17,964 nt of DNA from Flavobacterium psychrophilum (GCA_945878515.1 CAMCTL010000059.1:1-17964); one strand, 5' to 3'; positions 1 to 7,234 are shown, counted from the stretch's first letter. A program made the numbers and translations. The notes: generated by a model from the sequence alone, not told the origin.

Positions 1-1
1 T

Positions 2-331
2 AGTTTCAAACAAGACACTCAAATGGATTTATCCAAAGCTTTAGAAGGGTCTATAAAAATGATGGAAGTCCAAGGAGCTCAAAATATGATTGTAAAACAA
101 GAAGATTTTGAAACCAAAGTAGGAATTAAAGGCGTCAAAGGATATGGTACTTTTTCTAAAATTAATGAGATAACCAAATCAAGTACCAAAATTTATTATG
201 AAATTTTATTGTTCAGTCAAAGCGGTGGTTTGCAACAAATCATCCTTTTACACGAAGAAGGAGATCAATATGCCAATGACATTTCCGATAGAATTTTGAA
301 CTCAGTCGAACTGCAAAATACGAATCAATAA
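2..331 (+). CDS. C-terminal part of an unknown protein upstream of batA (5' truncated)
   Basis: The reading frame is open from the window edge, so this is probably the C-terminal end of a longer protein. An internal ATG at 23 is in frame, but nothing marks it as the true start. The visible part of about 110 residues alternates short beta-like and charged segments, and ends in a strand-helix pattern (LLFSQSGGLQQIILLHEEGD, then a helix up to SVEL). There is no cysteine and no membrane segment. Its stop codon overlaps the batA start (TAATG), which indicates co-transcription and probably translational coupling with the bat genes. In Bacteroidota, MoxR ATPase, DUF58 and small unknown proteins usually lie at this place in the bat operon, so a role with that set is likely by context only. 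I do not recognise the family. Confidence 0.7.
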   Translation, partial: SFKQDTQMDLSKALEGSIKMMEVQGAQNMIVKQEDFETKVGIKGVKGYGTFSKINEITKSSTKIYYEILLFSQSGGLQQIILLHEEGDQYANDISDRILNSVELQNTNQ

Positions 332-1332
332 TGGGAAAAATAACATTTTTAAACCCAGAATTTTTTTGGCTGTTTCTTTTAATTCCAGTGGCTATTGCTT
401 GGATGTATTGGAAAAGAAACGAGCAAACGGCAACTTTGAAGATGAGTTCAACACAAGGATTCAAAGGGTCAAATTCATTGGTTGCAAGATTAAAACCGAT
501 ATTAAACGTACTGAGAATATTGGCATTAAGCGCTTTGATAATTGCAATAGCAAGACCAAGAACAGTCGATGTTAGCAATCAAACCAAGACCACAAGAGGA
601 ATAGATATTGTTATGGCAATGGACGTTTCGGGAAGTATGCTAGCCAAAGATTTGAGACCAAACCGAATGGAAGCACTCAAAGATGTGGCTGCCGATTTTG
701 TCGAACAAAGAACCAACGACCGAATTGGACTCGTGGTTTATGCCTCCGAAGCGTACACAAAAACGCCCGTGACCAGCGACAAAGCAGTAGTTTTAGAAGC
801 TATAAAATCCATAAAATACGATCAAGTTCTAAAGGACGGAACAGGAATAGGAATGGGATTAGCGACAGCAGTAAACCGTTTAAAGGAAAGCAAAGCCAAA
901 AGCAAAGTGATTATTTTATTGACAGACGGTGTAAATAATTCAGGTTTCATTGAACCCGAAACCGCAGCAGATATTGCCAAACAATACGGAATTAAAGTGT
1001 ATACAATTGGTATTGGAACAAACGGAATGGCAGAATCTCCGTATGCACTTTCGGCAAACGGTAAAATTTTATTCCAAATGATGAAAGTTGAAATAGACGA
1101 AAAATTGTTAAAAAATATAGCCCAAAAAACCGAAGGAAAGTATTTTAGAGCAACAAGCAATAGCAAACTCGCCGAAATATATGAGTCAATCAACAAACTA
1201 GAAACCACCGAAATCGAAGAACTAAAATTCTATGATTATGACGAAAAATACAGACCATTTGTTTGGCTTGCAGGTCTCTTGCTTTTGTTGGAATTAGCAT
1301 TACGAAATACGGTTTACAGGAGTTTCATTTAG
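331..1332 (+). CDS. batA: BatA, membrane-anchored VWA-domain aerotolerance protein
   Basis: A 333-residue protein with the BatA plan: two N-terminal hydrophobic segments (about 11-27 and 57-75), a von Willebrand factor A domain (about 91-285) and a C-terminal TM helix (about 309-325). The metal-ion-dependent adhesion site looks complete: D98-x-S100-x-S102 in MAMDVSGSM, T171 in DGTGIG and D199 in LLTDG. The VWA domain should face the periplasm and bind partners through a divalent cation. Bat proteins were named for Bacteroides fragilis aerotolerance, and the family belongs to MoxR-associated modules; the molecular role is still unclear. The start is fixed by the 1-nt overlap with the preceding stop. 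The downstream neighbour batB is a paralogue with the same architecture. Confidence 0.93.
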   Translation: MGKITFLNPEFFWLFLLIPVAIAWMYWKRNEQTATLKMSSTQGFKGSNSLVARLKPILNVLRILALSALIIAIARPRTVDVSNQTKTTRGIDIVMAMDVSGSMLAKDLRPNRMEALKDVAADFVEQRTNDRIGLVVYASEAYTKTPVTSDKAVVLEAIKSIKYDQVLKDGTGIGMGLATAVNRLKESKAKSKVIILLTDGVNNSGFIEPETAADIAKQYGIKVYTIGIGTNGMAESPYALSANGKILFQMMKVEIDEKLLKNIAQKTEGKYFRATSNSKLAEIYESINKLETTEIEELKFYDYDEKYRPFVWLAGLLLLLELALRNTVYRSFI

Positions 1333-1436
1333 GTTTAAACTTAAAAAACACAAAACCGAAGTTGGAAATTAAATATAGTAAAAATAGAAATTAGAATATT
1401 AAAAGCATCAAGATAGGGTTTTAAATGTCAGAGTGG

Positions 1437-1471
1437 AATCTGAAATCTAAAATATACAATCTGCAATCTGA
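1437..1471 (+). repeat. Heptamer repeat, 5 units (AATCTnn), before batB
   Basis: Five consecutive 7-nt units: AATCTGA, AATCTAA, AATATAC, AATCTGC and AATCTGA, then AAA and the batB ATG. The period is exact and the array fills the last 38 nt of the 142-nt batA-batB gap. The rest of the gap shows nothing clear. It is one member of a family seen at five other places in this window. Confidence 0.85.
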
Positions 1472-1474
1472 AAA

Positions 1475-2509
1475 ATGGAATTAGACGAATCAAAATATTT
1501 GTACCTTCTTTTTATAGTACCCGTTTTGGTGCTGATTTTCTTGTACAATCAATATTGGAAAAGAAAAAAACAGCGTCTATTTGGTGATTTAGATTTGGTA
1601 AAAAAACTAAGTCCTGAAAAATCTGTTTTCAAACCTATTTTGAAATTGGTTTTAATGTCGTTGGCTTTGATAGGACTAATCTTCGGATTGGTAAATCCAA
1701 AGATTGGTACCAAGATGGAAACCGTAAAACGAGAAGGAATCGACATTGTTTTTGCAATGGATGTTTCCAAAAGTATGCTCGCCGAAGATATTGCTCCTAG
1801 CCGATTGGAAAAAAGCAAACAAATTGTCTCACAAATCATCAATCAATTGGGAAGTGATCGAATAGGAATTGTGGCTTATGCAGCAAATGCATTTCCGGTC
1901 TTGCCTATTACCACTGATTATGGTTCAGCCAAAATGTTTCTCCAAAGTGTAAATACCGACATAGTTTCGTCAAGGGGAACTTCGCTAGACGAAGCCATAA
2001 AATTATCGGCTAGTTATTTCGATGAAAAAAGCAAAACTAGCAAATTGGTGATTATGATTTCAGACGGAGAAGACCATTCTGAAGGTGCAGAAGATGCCGC
2101 CGAAGAAGCAAATAAACTTGGAATTAAAATCATTACCATTGGTGTAGGAACCGAAAAAGGAAGTACAATTCCACTGAGAGTTAATGGCGTTGTCGAAAGC
2201 TTCAAAAGGGATAACAACAATGAAGTTGTTATTACAAAACTGAATAAAGAATCATTAACCACTATTGCTAAAGCAACAAAAGGTGGATACGTTGATGGAA
2301 ATAACACAAAAACGGTTTTGGATTATGTGAAAAACGCCCTAGACAACATCCAAAAAACGGAATTCGAATCGACACAGATGGCAAATTTTCAATCCCAATT
2401 TCAATGGTTTTTAGGCTTTGCATTTGTGTTGTTGTTTTTAGATGTTTTCCTTTTAGAAAGAAAAACAAAATGGGTTGAAAAGTTGAATTTATTTAACGAA
2501 AAAAAATAG
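1475..2509 (+). CDS. batB: BatB, membrane-anchored VWA-domain aerotolerance protein
   Basis: A 344-residue paralogue of BatA. It has N-terminal TM segments (about 8-25 and 55-74), a VWA domain (about 88-290) and a C-terminal TM helix (about 307-327) followed by a short basic tail. MIDAS residues are present: D96-x-S98-x-S100 in AMDVSKSM, T169 in SSRGTS and D197 in MISDGED. BatA and BatB are thought to work as a membrane pair in the Bat complex. A 142-nt spacer separates it from batA, and the last part of that spacer is a five-unit heptamer repeat ending 3 nt before the ATG. The TAG stop is also the first triplet of a G/C-rich repeat. Same-strand order and family conservation support one operon with batA-E. 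Confidence 0.93.
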   Translation: MELDESKYLYLLFIVPVLVLIFLYNQYWKRKKQRLFGDLDLVKKLSPEKSVFKPILKLVLMSLALIGLIFGLVNPKIGTKMETVKREGIDIVFAMDVSKSMLAEDIAPSRLEKSKQIVSQIINQLGSDRIGIVAYAANAFPVLPITTDYGSAKMFLQSVNTDIVSSRGTSLDEAIKLSASYFDEKSKTSKLVIMISDGEDHSEGAEDAAEEANKLGIKIITIGVGTEKGSTIPLRVNGVVESFKRDNNNEVVITKLNKESLTTIAKATKGGYVDGNNTKTVLDYVKNALDNIQKTEFESTQMANFQSQFQWFLGFAFVLLFLDVFLLERKTKWVEKLNLFNEKK

Positions 2510-2533
2510 CCCCAGACCTCCGAAGGGGAGGGA
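2507..2533 (+). repeat. G/C-rich palindromic repeat at the batB stop codon
   Basis: TAGCCCCAGACC, then CTCCGAAGGGGAGG, starting exactly at the batB TAG stop. CCTCC and GGAGG can form a small hairpin. The block is far richer in G/C than the flanking A/T sequence. It resembles, in reverse orientation, the block at 2601-2624. I recognise similar CCCC-nnn-GGGG dispersed repeats from flavobacterial genomes, but cannot confirm copy number here. Confidence 0.7.
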
Positions 2534-2566
2534 CATAATTTGAAAGTTATAGTAACAAAATTACAA

Positions 2567-3217
2567 ATGATTAAAAAATATTTCATATTGGTTTTCTTGT
2601 TCCCCCTTTGGGGGCTAGGGGGCTTATTTGCTCAAGAGAAAGACAAAACTTTGCCAAAAGCTAACGATGAATACAACGAGAAAAATTTCGTTGAGGCCGA
2701 AGCCAATTACCGAATCTCTCATTCAAAATTTCCAAAAAGAATCGTTGCTCCCTACAATTTAGGAAATGCGATTTACAAACAAAACCAATTAGCCGAAGCG
2801 AAATTTGCCTATTCAAAAGCATTAACAAACACAAAATCGAGAGTTCAAAAACATAAAGTATTTCACAACTTGGGAAATGTTTTTATGAAAGAAAGAGATT
2901 ATTCCAATGCAGTCGAAGCTTATAAAAATGCGTTGCGAAACAAACCGTCTGATGAAGAATCTCGCTACAATTTTGCTTTAGCTAAAAAAATGTTGAAAGA
3001 CAATCCGCAAAAAGACGATAAGAATAAAAAGGAAGATATTAAGCCATCCGATTATGCTAAAATGATGAAGGCCAAAGCTGATATGGCTCTTAAAAATAAT
3101 AATTTTAACGGAGCTTTGAGTATAATGAATGAGGCTTTAAGAAATGATGAAACAACCAAATATTATCAAGATTATATGAAAAAACTTGAGGATGTAGTAA
3201 AAATCAGTAAACAATGA
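2567..3217 (+). CDS. batC: BatC, N-terminal TPR part (first of two batC ORFs)
   Basis: A 216-residue secreted TPR protein. ATG 2567 is chosen because it opens a clean signal peptide (MIKKYFILVF..., probable cleavage after FAQ at 21-23); an in-frame TTG at 2540 would add nine residues before it. TPR-like helices cover about 31-146 (YNLGNAIYKQNQLAEAKFAY, then FHNLGNVFMKERDYSNAVEA), ending in YNFALAKKMLKDNP, which is typical of BatC. In the usual family plan a long charged linker and a C-terminal KDW tail follow. Here only a short K/D stretch (147-157) is present, then an extra TPR-like module (168-211) and a stop. The missing tail is on the next ORF, which overlaps by ATGA. Part of the signal peptide (residues 11-20) is encoded by a G/C-rich repeat. 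Function: periplasmic scaffold of the Bat set, by family. Confidence 0.82.
   Translation: MIKKYFILVFLFPLWGLGGLFAQEKDKTLPKANDEYNEKNFVEAEANYRISHSKFPKRIVAPYNLGNAIYKQNQLAEAKFAYSKALTNTKSRVQKHKVFHNLGNVFMKERDYSNAVEAYKNALRNKPSDEESRYNFALAKKMLKDNPQKDDKNKKEDIKPSDYAKMMKAKADMALKNNNFNGALSIMNEALRNDETTKYYQDYMKKLEDVVKISKQ
2601..2624 (+). repeat. G/C-rich palindromic repeat inside the batC signal-peptide codons
   Basis: TCCCCCTTTGGGGG followed by CTAGGGGGCT. CCCCC-TTT-GGGGG is a perfect 5-bp palindrome with a 3-nt centre, 35 nt after the batC ATG. It encodes residues 12-19 of the signal peptide (FPLWGLGG), the only strongly G/C-rich part of that gene. Confidence 0.75.
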
Positions 3218-3714
3218 AAATAATAGTATTTATATTTATTGTTTTAGTTTCTTTTTCCGCAAAAGGTCAAGAATCTGCCGATAATTATTTTAAAGAAAGT
3301 GCTAAAATGTATGTTTTAGGAAATAATGCTGGTGCTTTGCAAATAGTCAATGAGGGATTAGACACATATCCATCTGACAAAAAATTGAATGAGTTAAAAA
3401 AGAAATTAGAAGAGAAAAAAGACAATAACAAAGATAAGGACAAGAAAGACGATAAAAAAGAAGAAGACAAGAAAGATCAAGACAAAAAAGACGGTGATAA
3501 AGATAAAAAGGACGACAAAAAGGACGGTGGCAAAGATAAAAAAAATGAAAAACCTGAGGGTGATGGAAAGCCAAAACCGATGCCAGGTGGCATTTCCAAA
3601 CAACGATTAGAAAATCTTTTGGATGCTGTAAACAACGAAGAGAAAAAGATTCAAGACAAAGTAAATGGCCAAAAAGTAAAAGGAAAACCAGTTCAAACGG
3701 AGAAAGATTGGTAG
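3214..3714 (+). CDS. BatC, C-terminal part with K/D-rich linker (second of two batC ORFs)
   Basis: A 166-residue secreted protein whose ATG overlaps the stop of the first batC ORF (ATGA), so the two are very likely translationally coupled. It has a signal peptide (1-18, SFSAKGQ), one TPR-like module (21-68, NNAGALQIVNEGLDTYPSDK), a very charged Lys/Asp/Glu linker (about 67-120) and a tail starting GGISKQRLENLLDAVNNEEK and ending EKDW. From family knowledge, that tail with a terminal KDW is the C-terminal signature of BatC. The linker is highly repetitive in both DNA and protein and is probably disordered. The TPR module resembles the one ending the previous ORF (both read NN-x-GAL-x-I-x-NE-x-L), suggesting duplication at the junction. 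An alternative reading is an independent BatC paralogue. Confidence 0.78.
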   Translation: MKIIVFIFIVLVSFSAKGQESADNYFKESAKMYVLGNNAGALQIVNEGLDTYPSDKKLNELKKKLEEKKDNNKDKDKKDDKKEEDKKDQDKKDGDKDKKDDKKDGGKDKKNEKPEGDGKPKPMPGGISKQRLENLLDAVNNEEKKIQDKVNGQKVKGKPVQTEKDW

Positions 3715-3724
3715 AATATAAAAT

Positions 3725-3807
3725 GGTTTAAAGTTTAAGGTTTAAACTTGTTTAAAGTACACCGCTTAAACAACTTCAAACAACCTTAAACAACCTTAAC
3801 GCTTAAA
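3725..3807 (+). repeat. A/T-rich imperfect inverted repeat between batC and batD
   Basis: The left arm repeats GTTTAAAGTTTAAGGTTTAA-like text and the right arm repeats CTTAAACAACTTCAAACAAC and CCTTAAACAACC, the imperfect reverse complement, around a short centre near TACACCG. It fills most of the 115-nt gap. It could be a long A/T-rich hairpin or a degenerate dispersed repeat; I see no TAnnTTTG box in it. Confidence 0.6.
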
Positions 3808-3829
3808 CGAAAAAAAAGTTACACCAGTA

Positions 3830-5587
3830 ATGAAAAGATATTTAATTTTAGCACTAATAAGTTTTCAAACACTTTTAGCTCAAATACAATTTGAAGCAAG
3901 AGTGAGCAAAAACTCGCTTGGTCTCAACGAAAGACTTCGCATTGATTTTGTAATGAATATGGACGGTGACAACTTTACGCAACCGTCTTTCGAGGGATTT
4001 AAAGTCATTGCAGGACCTAGCCAGCAAGTAAGCCAGTCATGGGTAAACGGAAAAAGCTCTTTTGAAAAAGTATATTCTTACTACCTTTTACCCAATCAAA
4101 AAGGAACATTAGTTATCAAGCAAGCATCTATAGAATATAACGGTCAAATATATAAAACGTCGCCTTTAAAAATTACGGTTACTAATGCTGTTCAAGAGGC
4201 AAGAAACCCAGATGAAGCGCCACAAATCTCAGCAGACGACAACTTATATCTTGTTGCAGATATTTCTAAAACAAATCCTTACATCAACGAACCAATTACT
4301 GTGGTTTACAAGTTGTATTTCAGTTACAATATTGGCATCACAAATTGGAGAGAATTGGACAAACCCAAATACAATGATTTTTGGAGTCAAAACATTGACA
4401 TAAAGCAACTTGTAGGCGAAGAAGGGATGTTTAAGGGCGAGAAATACCGTTTTGTGGTACTACGAAAAACTGTTTTGTATCCGCAAAAATCGGGCAAACT
4501 AGTTATCGAACCTTTGTCGTTAGATATTGATGTGCAATTGCCAACCAACCGTAGAGATATGTTTGGGCGGGTTTTGGTTACCGAAGGAAACAAAAGGGTT
4601 TCGGCTGGTGCCAAAACGATTGCGGTAAAAGCACTTCCGGAAGCTGGAAAACCAGCCGATTTTTCGGGAGCTGTGGGTAAATTTGATTTTAAAGTAACGC
4701 CTTCGAAAACGAATTTAAAAAATGGTGAAAGCCTAGATTTATTAGTAAGTGTGACTGGAAGTGGCAACATGAAATTGTTCAATTTGCCAAAACCCGTTGT
4801 TCCCAATTCATTAGAAATGTACGATCCTGTTCATGACGAGAAAGTGAATACTTCCTTATCTGGAATGTCTGGAAAAATCTCCGATAAATTCACGATTATT
4901 CCCCAGTTTAAAGGGAATTATCCAATAAAACCAATGCAGTTTTCTTATTTTGATTTGAATACAAGAAGTTATAAAACCATAAGTTCGCCAGAAATTATGA
5001 TCAATGTTTTAGATGATGGCTCGGGCGCTAATCAAGTAGCAACTACAACACCAACAGTTCAAAAAAATGTTATTTCAGGAAGCGAACAGTTCAAATATAT
5101 AAAACTAAAAAGTGAATTTGTTTCTATAAAAAAAGACGATTTCTTAGGGTCAAAAACTTTTTATAGTTTACTGTTTCTACCGTTTTTGATGCTTCCATTA
5201 ATTGTGTTAGTCAAAAAGAAAAAAGAAGCTTTAGACAGCGATGTTTTTGGAAACCGAATAAAAATGAACAACAAATTGGCCAGAAAATATTTGTCGGAAG
5301 CCAAAAAACAAATCAACAACAAAGAGCCGTTTTATGTAGCTTTAGAAAAAGCAATGCACAATTTCTTGAAAGCCAAGTTGCACATCGAAACTTCGGACAT
5401 GAGTAAAAGCAATATTCAACAACTTTTAGCTTCAAAAAACGTAAATGCTCAAACTATAATCGATTTTATCAACTTGACTGAAAATTGCGAATTGGCTCGA
5501 TATGCATTAACATCAAGTTCAATGATTCAGCAAGATTTTGACAAAGCTGTGGAAATAATTTCGGATTTGGAAAAACAAATCTCGTAA
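3830..5587 (+). CDS. batD: BatD, large membrane-anchored oxygen-tolerance protein
   Basis: A 585-residue protein with the BatD family layout: signal peptide (1-17, LISFQTLLAQ), a long periplasmic part of beta-sandwich type (about 18-435), one TM helix (about 443-461) followed by the stop-transfer KKKKE, and a cytoplasmic helical tail to 585. N-terminal family features include QFEARVSKNSLGLNERLRID and a conserved F-x-G-F-x-V-x-x-GP segment (FEGFKVIAGPS). BatD is thought to be the structural core linking the VWA proteins BatA/B with the TPR proteins; its biochemical role is not established. It follows the split batC after a 115-nt A/T-rich repetitive spacer. Its TAA stop is also the first triplet of a dispersed CACAAAG-type repeat. 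No truncation or frameshift is seen. Confidence 0.93.
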   Translation: MKRYLILALISFQTLLAQIQFEARVSKNSLGLNERLRIDFVMNMDGDNFTQPSFEGFKVIAGPSQQVSQSWVNGKSSFEKVYSYYLLPNQKGTLVIKQASIEYNGQIYKTSPLKITVTNAVQEARNPDEAPQISADDNLYLVADISKTNPYINEPITVVYKLYFSYNIGITNWRELDKPKYNDFWSQNIDIKQLVGEEGMFKGEKYRFVVLRKTVLYPQKSGKLVIEPLSLDIDVQLPTNRRDMFGRVLVTEGNKRVSAGAKTIAVKALPEAGKPADFSGAVGKFDFKVTPSKTNLKNGESLDLLVSVTGSGNMKLFNLPKPVVPNSLEMYDPVHDEKVNTSLSGMSGKISDKFTIIPQFKGNYPIKPMQFSYFDLNTRSYKTISSPEIMINVLDDGSGANQVATTTPTVQKNVISGSEQFKYIKLKSEFVSIKKDDFLGSKTFYSLLFLPFLMLPLIVLVKKKKEALDSDVFGNRIKMNNKLARKYLSEAKKQINNKEPFYVALEKAMHNFLKAKLHIETSDMSKSNIQQLLASKNVNAQTIIDFINLTENCELARYALTSSSMIQQDFDKAVEIISDLEKQIS

Positions 5588-5622
5588 CCACAAAGGCACA
5601 AAGAAGGCACGAAGAACACAAA
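5585..5622 (+). repeat. CACAAAG-type dispersed repeat starting at the batD stop codon
   Basis: TAACCACAAAGGCACAAAGA and onward, short degenerate repeats of ACAAAG/CACGAAG. The TAA stop of batD is the first triplet. I recognise the form AACCACAAAGGCACAAAG as a widespread dispersed repeat in bacterial genomes, including Bacteroidota. Confidence 0.75.
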
Positions 5623-5671
5623 ATAATTAAATATATCATGTAAACCTCAGCTCGGTTAATATTGAAAAGTT

Positions 5672-5804
5672 TAAACCACATAGATAAAATATTAGCTTTT
5701 AATAGAAAGACGCTTTGCTTATCATAGATTTCATAGCTATGTGCAAATAAAATACCTATGAAAATCTTTGTTAATTATATTTATTAAATCTCTATGTGGT
5801 TAAA
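5672..5804 (+). repeat. Element bounded by inverted ends (AACCACATAGA / TCTATGTGGTT)
   Basis: A 133-bp segment with ends that are inverted copies: AACCACATAGA at 5674-5684 and TCTATGTGGTT at 5791-5801, an 11-bp perfect match extending to about 13 of 14. The inside is A/T-rich with a CATAGCTATG palindrome (near 5732-5741) and no ORF. It looks like a small non-coding repeat element (MITE-like or REP-like). The batD-batE gap (5588-5877) holds this element, the CACAAAG repeat before it and a GTCATTGCG fragment at 5852; otherwise nothing was seen. Confidence 0.65.
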
Positions 5805-5877
5805 AATTATTAATCGATCTCAGGTTAGAAATAAAATCTTAGCGACTTAGGGTCATTGCGCGGTAAAAAAATAAACA

Positions 5878-6621
5878 ATGAAAAAACTAATTTTAATATT
5901 CCTTTTAACAACCCAATTTTTCTTTGCTCAAAGCAGCTTTGAAAAAGGTAATAATTTGTATCAAAAAGGAAAATACGAACAAGCTATTTCGGAATACGAA
6001 AGTATTCTGGCGAGCAAAAAACATTCGGCGGAATTGTATTTCAATCTAGGAAATTGCTACTACAAATTGAATAAGGTAGCACAATCTATTTATAATTATG
6101 AAAAAGCATTAGTACTTAATCCAGATGACAAAGAGATATCAAACAACCTCAAATTTGCACAAAAACTGCAAATTGATGAGATAAAAGTGATTCCTCAAGT
6201 GGGTTTTTCGAAAATGGTGCACGACTTCACTGCAGTTTTCCATTACAACACTTGGGCTTGGATTGCGGTTAGTTTTTCGATATTGTTTTTGCTATGCTTC
6301 TCAGGATACTATTTTTCTCGATATGCATTTTCAAAAAGAGTGTTTTTCTTCGGAATGTTCGTAATACTTTTTCTGATGTTACTGGCTGTTTCATCGGCAA
6401 TTACAGAGAAAAATCATTATGAAAGAGAAAGACCAGCTATTGTTTTTGCTGAAATGGTTTTGGTAAAAAGTGAACCACAAAACGCAAGTAATACCGTTTT
6501 TACAATCCACGAAGGAACAAAAGTTTTTGTGCTGGAAACAGTAGAAAACTGGAAAAAAATTCAATTGACCGATGGAACCGAAGGTTGGATTGAGAAGAGC
6601 GCGATTAAGGAAGTGAAATAG
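5878..6621 (+). CDS. batE: BatE, TPR and SH3-domain membrane protein
   Basis: A 247-residue protein with signal peptide (1-17, TTQFFFAQ), TPR repeats (about 20-96; FEKGNNLYQKGKYEQAISEY, then ELYFNLGNCYYKLNKVAQSI), two TM helices (about 126-146 and 155-173) and a C-terminal bacterial SH3-like domain (about 186-246; GTKVFVLETVENWKKIQLTD, then GWIEKSAI). This is the BatE layout and closes the bat set. It is separated from batD by 290 nt made largely of repeats, where I find no good TAnnTTTG promoter, so it may still depend on readthrough from batD. Its stop codon runs into an inverted heptamer array that probably ends transcription between batE and the convergent cvpA. Confidence 0.9.
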   Translation: MKKLILIFLLTTQFFFAQSSFEKGNNLYQKGKYEQAISEYESILASKKHSAELYFNLGNCYYKLNKVAQSIYNYEKALVLNPDDKEISNNLKFAQKLQIDEIKVIPQVGFSKMVHDFTAVFHYNTWAWIAVSFSILFLLCFSGYYFSRYAFSKRVFFFGMFVILFLMLLAVSSAITEKNHYERERPAIVFAEMVLVKSEPQNASNTVFTIHEGTKVFVLETVENWKKIQLTDGTEGWIEKSAIKEVK

Positions 6622-6672
6622 ATTGCAGATTTCAATTTTCAGATGGCAGAATTTGTGAAATCTGCAACCTGC
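6621..6672. repeat. Inverted heptamer array between convergent batE and cvpA
   Basis: Four 7-nt units in one orientation (GATTGCA, GATTTCA, ATTTTCA, GATGGCA, 6621-6648), then a 10-nt spacer and two units in the other (AATCTGC, AACCTGC, 6659-6672). The first unit begins on the last base of the batE stop, and the last unit ends one base before the cvpA stop codon. Confidence 0.8.
6623..6667. terminator. Probable bidirectional terminator made of heptamer repeats
   Basis: TTGCAGATTTCA (6623-6634) and TGAAATCTGCAA (6656-6667) are perfect 12-bp inverted partners with a 21-nt loop, placed between two convergent genes. No T-run follows on either side, so intrinsic termination is not certain; it could also act as an RNA end-stabilising hairpin. 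Confidence 0.55.
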
Positions 6673-7176
6673 CTACTTCTTCTTAAAGTCGCTATACCAT
6701 GTTTCAATAGAAGGATAAATTAAACCTGCCGTTTTTTGAATCGGACGATAAAATAGTGACTTGTCCAAAGTTTGCTTTTTAGCAAATATATTGTTGAAAT
6801 TTAGTTTTTCGAAAAGATTTAAAATAACACTCAAAATTACTATTGCTTTTAAAAGTCTAAAAAACCCACCACCTAGTTTATTTATTATACCTAAGTGCGC
6901 AAAGTCGGCAATGTTAGTAAGAAATTTGGCCAAAAAAGAAATTGCACTAATCACCACAAGGAAAGTAATTATAAAAGCTACAACATATACTGTTTTTGGA
7001 TTCCAGTGCATAAACCCGGATAAAATTCCTCTTGCAAAAAATGAAAATTTAATCGCAAAATATATCCCTAAAATCAAAGAAACCAAAGAAGCAAATTCTA
7101 CAAACAGCCCATTTTTTATGCCGTCAAATACTGCTACGATGAGAATTATGCCCAAAATTATATCTAAATAATTCAT
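6673..7176 (-). CDS. cvpA: CvpA family membrane protein
   Basis: A 167-residue integral membrane protein with four hydrophobic segments (about 4-18, 27-46, 63-88 and 108-124) and the CvpA signature opening (MNYLDIILGIILIVAVFDGI, followed by GLFVEFASLV). CvpA is the inner-membrane protein named for its requirement in colicin V production. Its general role is envelope-related and not well defined in Bacteroidota. The start codon follows a good minus-strand promoter (-7 box TATATTTG at 7209-7202), with a leader of about 20 nt. It is convergent with batE, and its stop codon lies directly against the repeat-built inverted array. Confident as to family; the gene symbol is by family. Confidence 0.88.
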   Translation of the reverse strand: MNYLDIILGIILIVAVFDGIKNGLFVEFASLVSLILGIYFAIKFSFFARGILSGFMHWNPKTVYVVAFIITFLVVISAISFLAKFLTNIADFAHLGIINKLGGGFFRLLKAIVILSVILNLFEKLNFNNIFAKKQTLDKSLFYRPIQKTAGLIYPSIETWYSDFKKK

Positions 7177-7201
7177 TTTTTGATTTTTGAAGTTCGAAAT
7201 A

Positions 7202-7230
7202 CAAATATAAAAGAATATTCCGTTTTCAAC
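7202..7230 (-). promoter_or_regulatory. cvpA promoter
   Basis: On the minus strand, -7 box TATATTTG (7209-7202) matches TAnnTTTG exactly. GTTG at 7230-7227, 17 nt upstream, is a near match to the TTTG -33 box. Transcription should begin about 7195, leaving a leader of about 20 nt before the cvpA ATG. Confidence 0.55.
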
Positions 7231-7234
7231 TTCC

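Noticed and set aside
2540..2566. TTG start for the first batC ORF
   Set aside because: It adds nine residues before a complete signal peptide; ATG 2567 is more natural.
3347..3603. Several open frames on the minus strand over the K/D linker
   Set aside because: They are rich in F/L/S because they read the complement of a purine-rich tract; shadows of the batC coding strand.
5672..5804. Insertion sequence
   Set aside because: Inverted ends are present but there is no transposase ORF, and no clear target duplication could be seen; kept only as a small non-coding repeat element.
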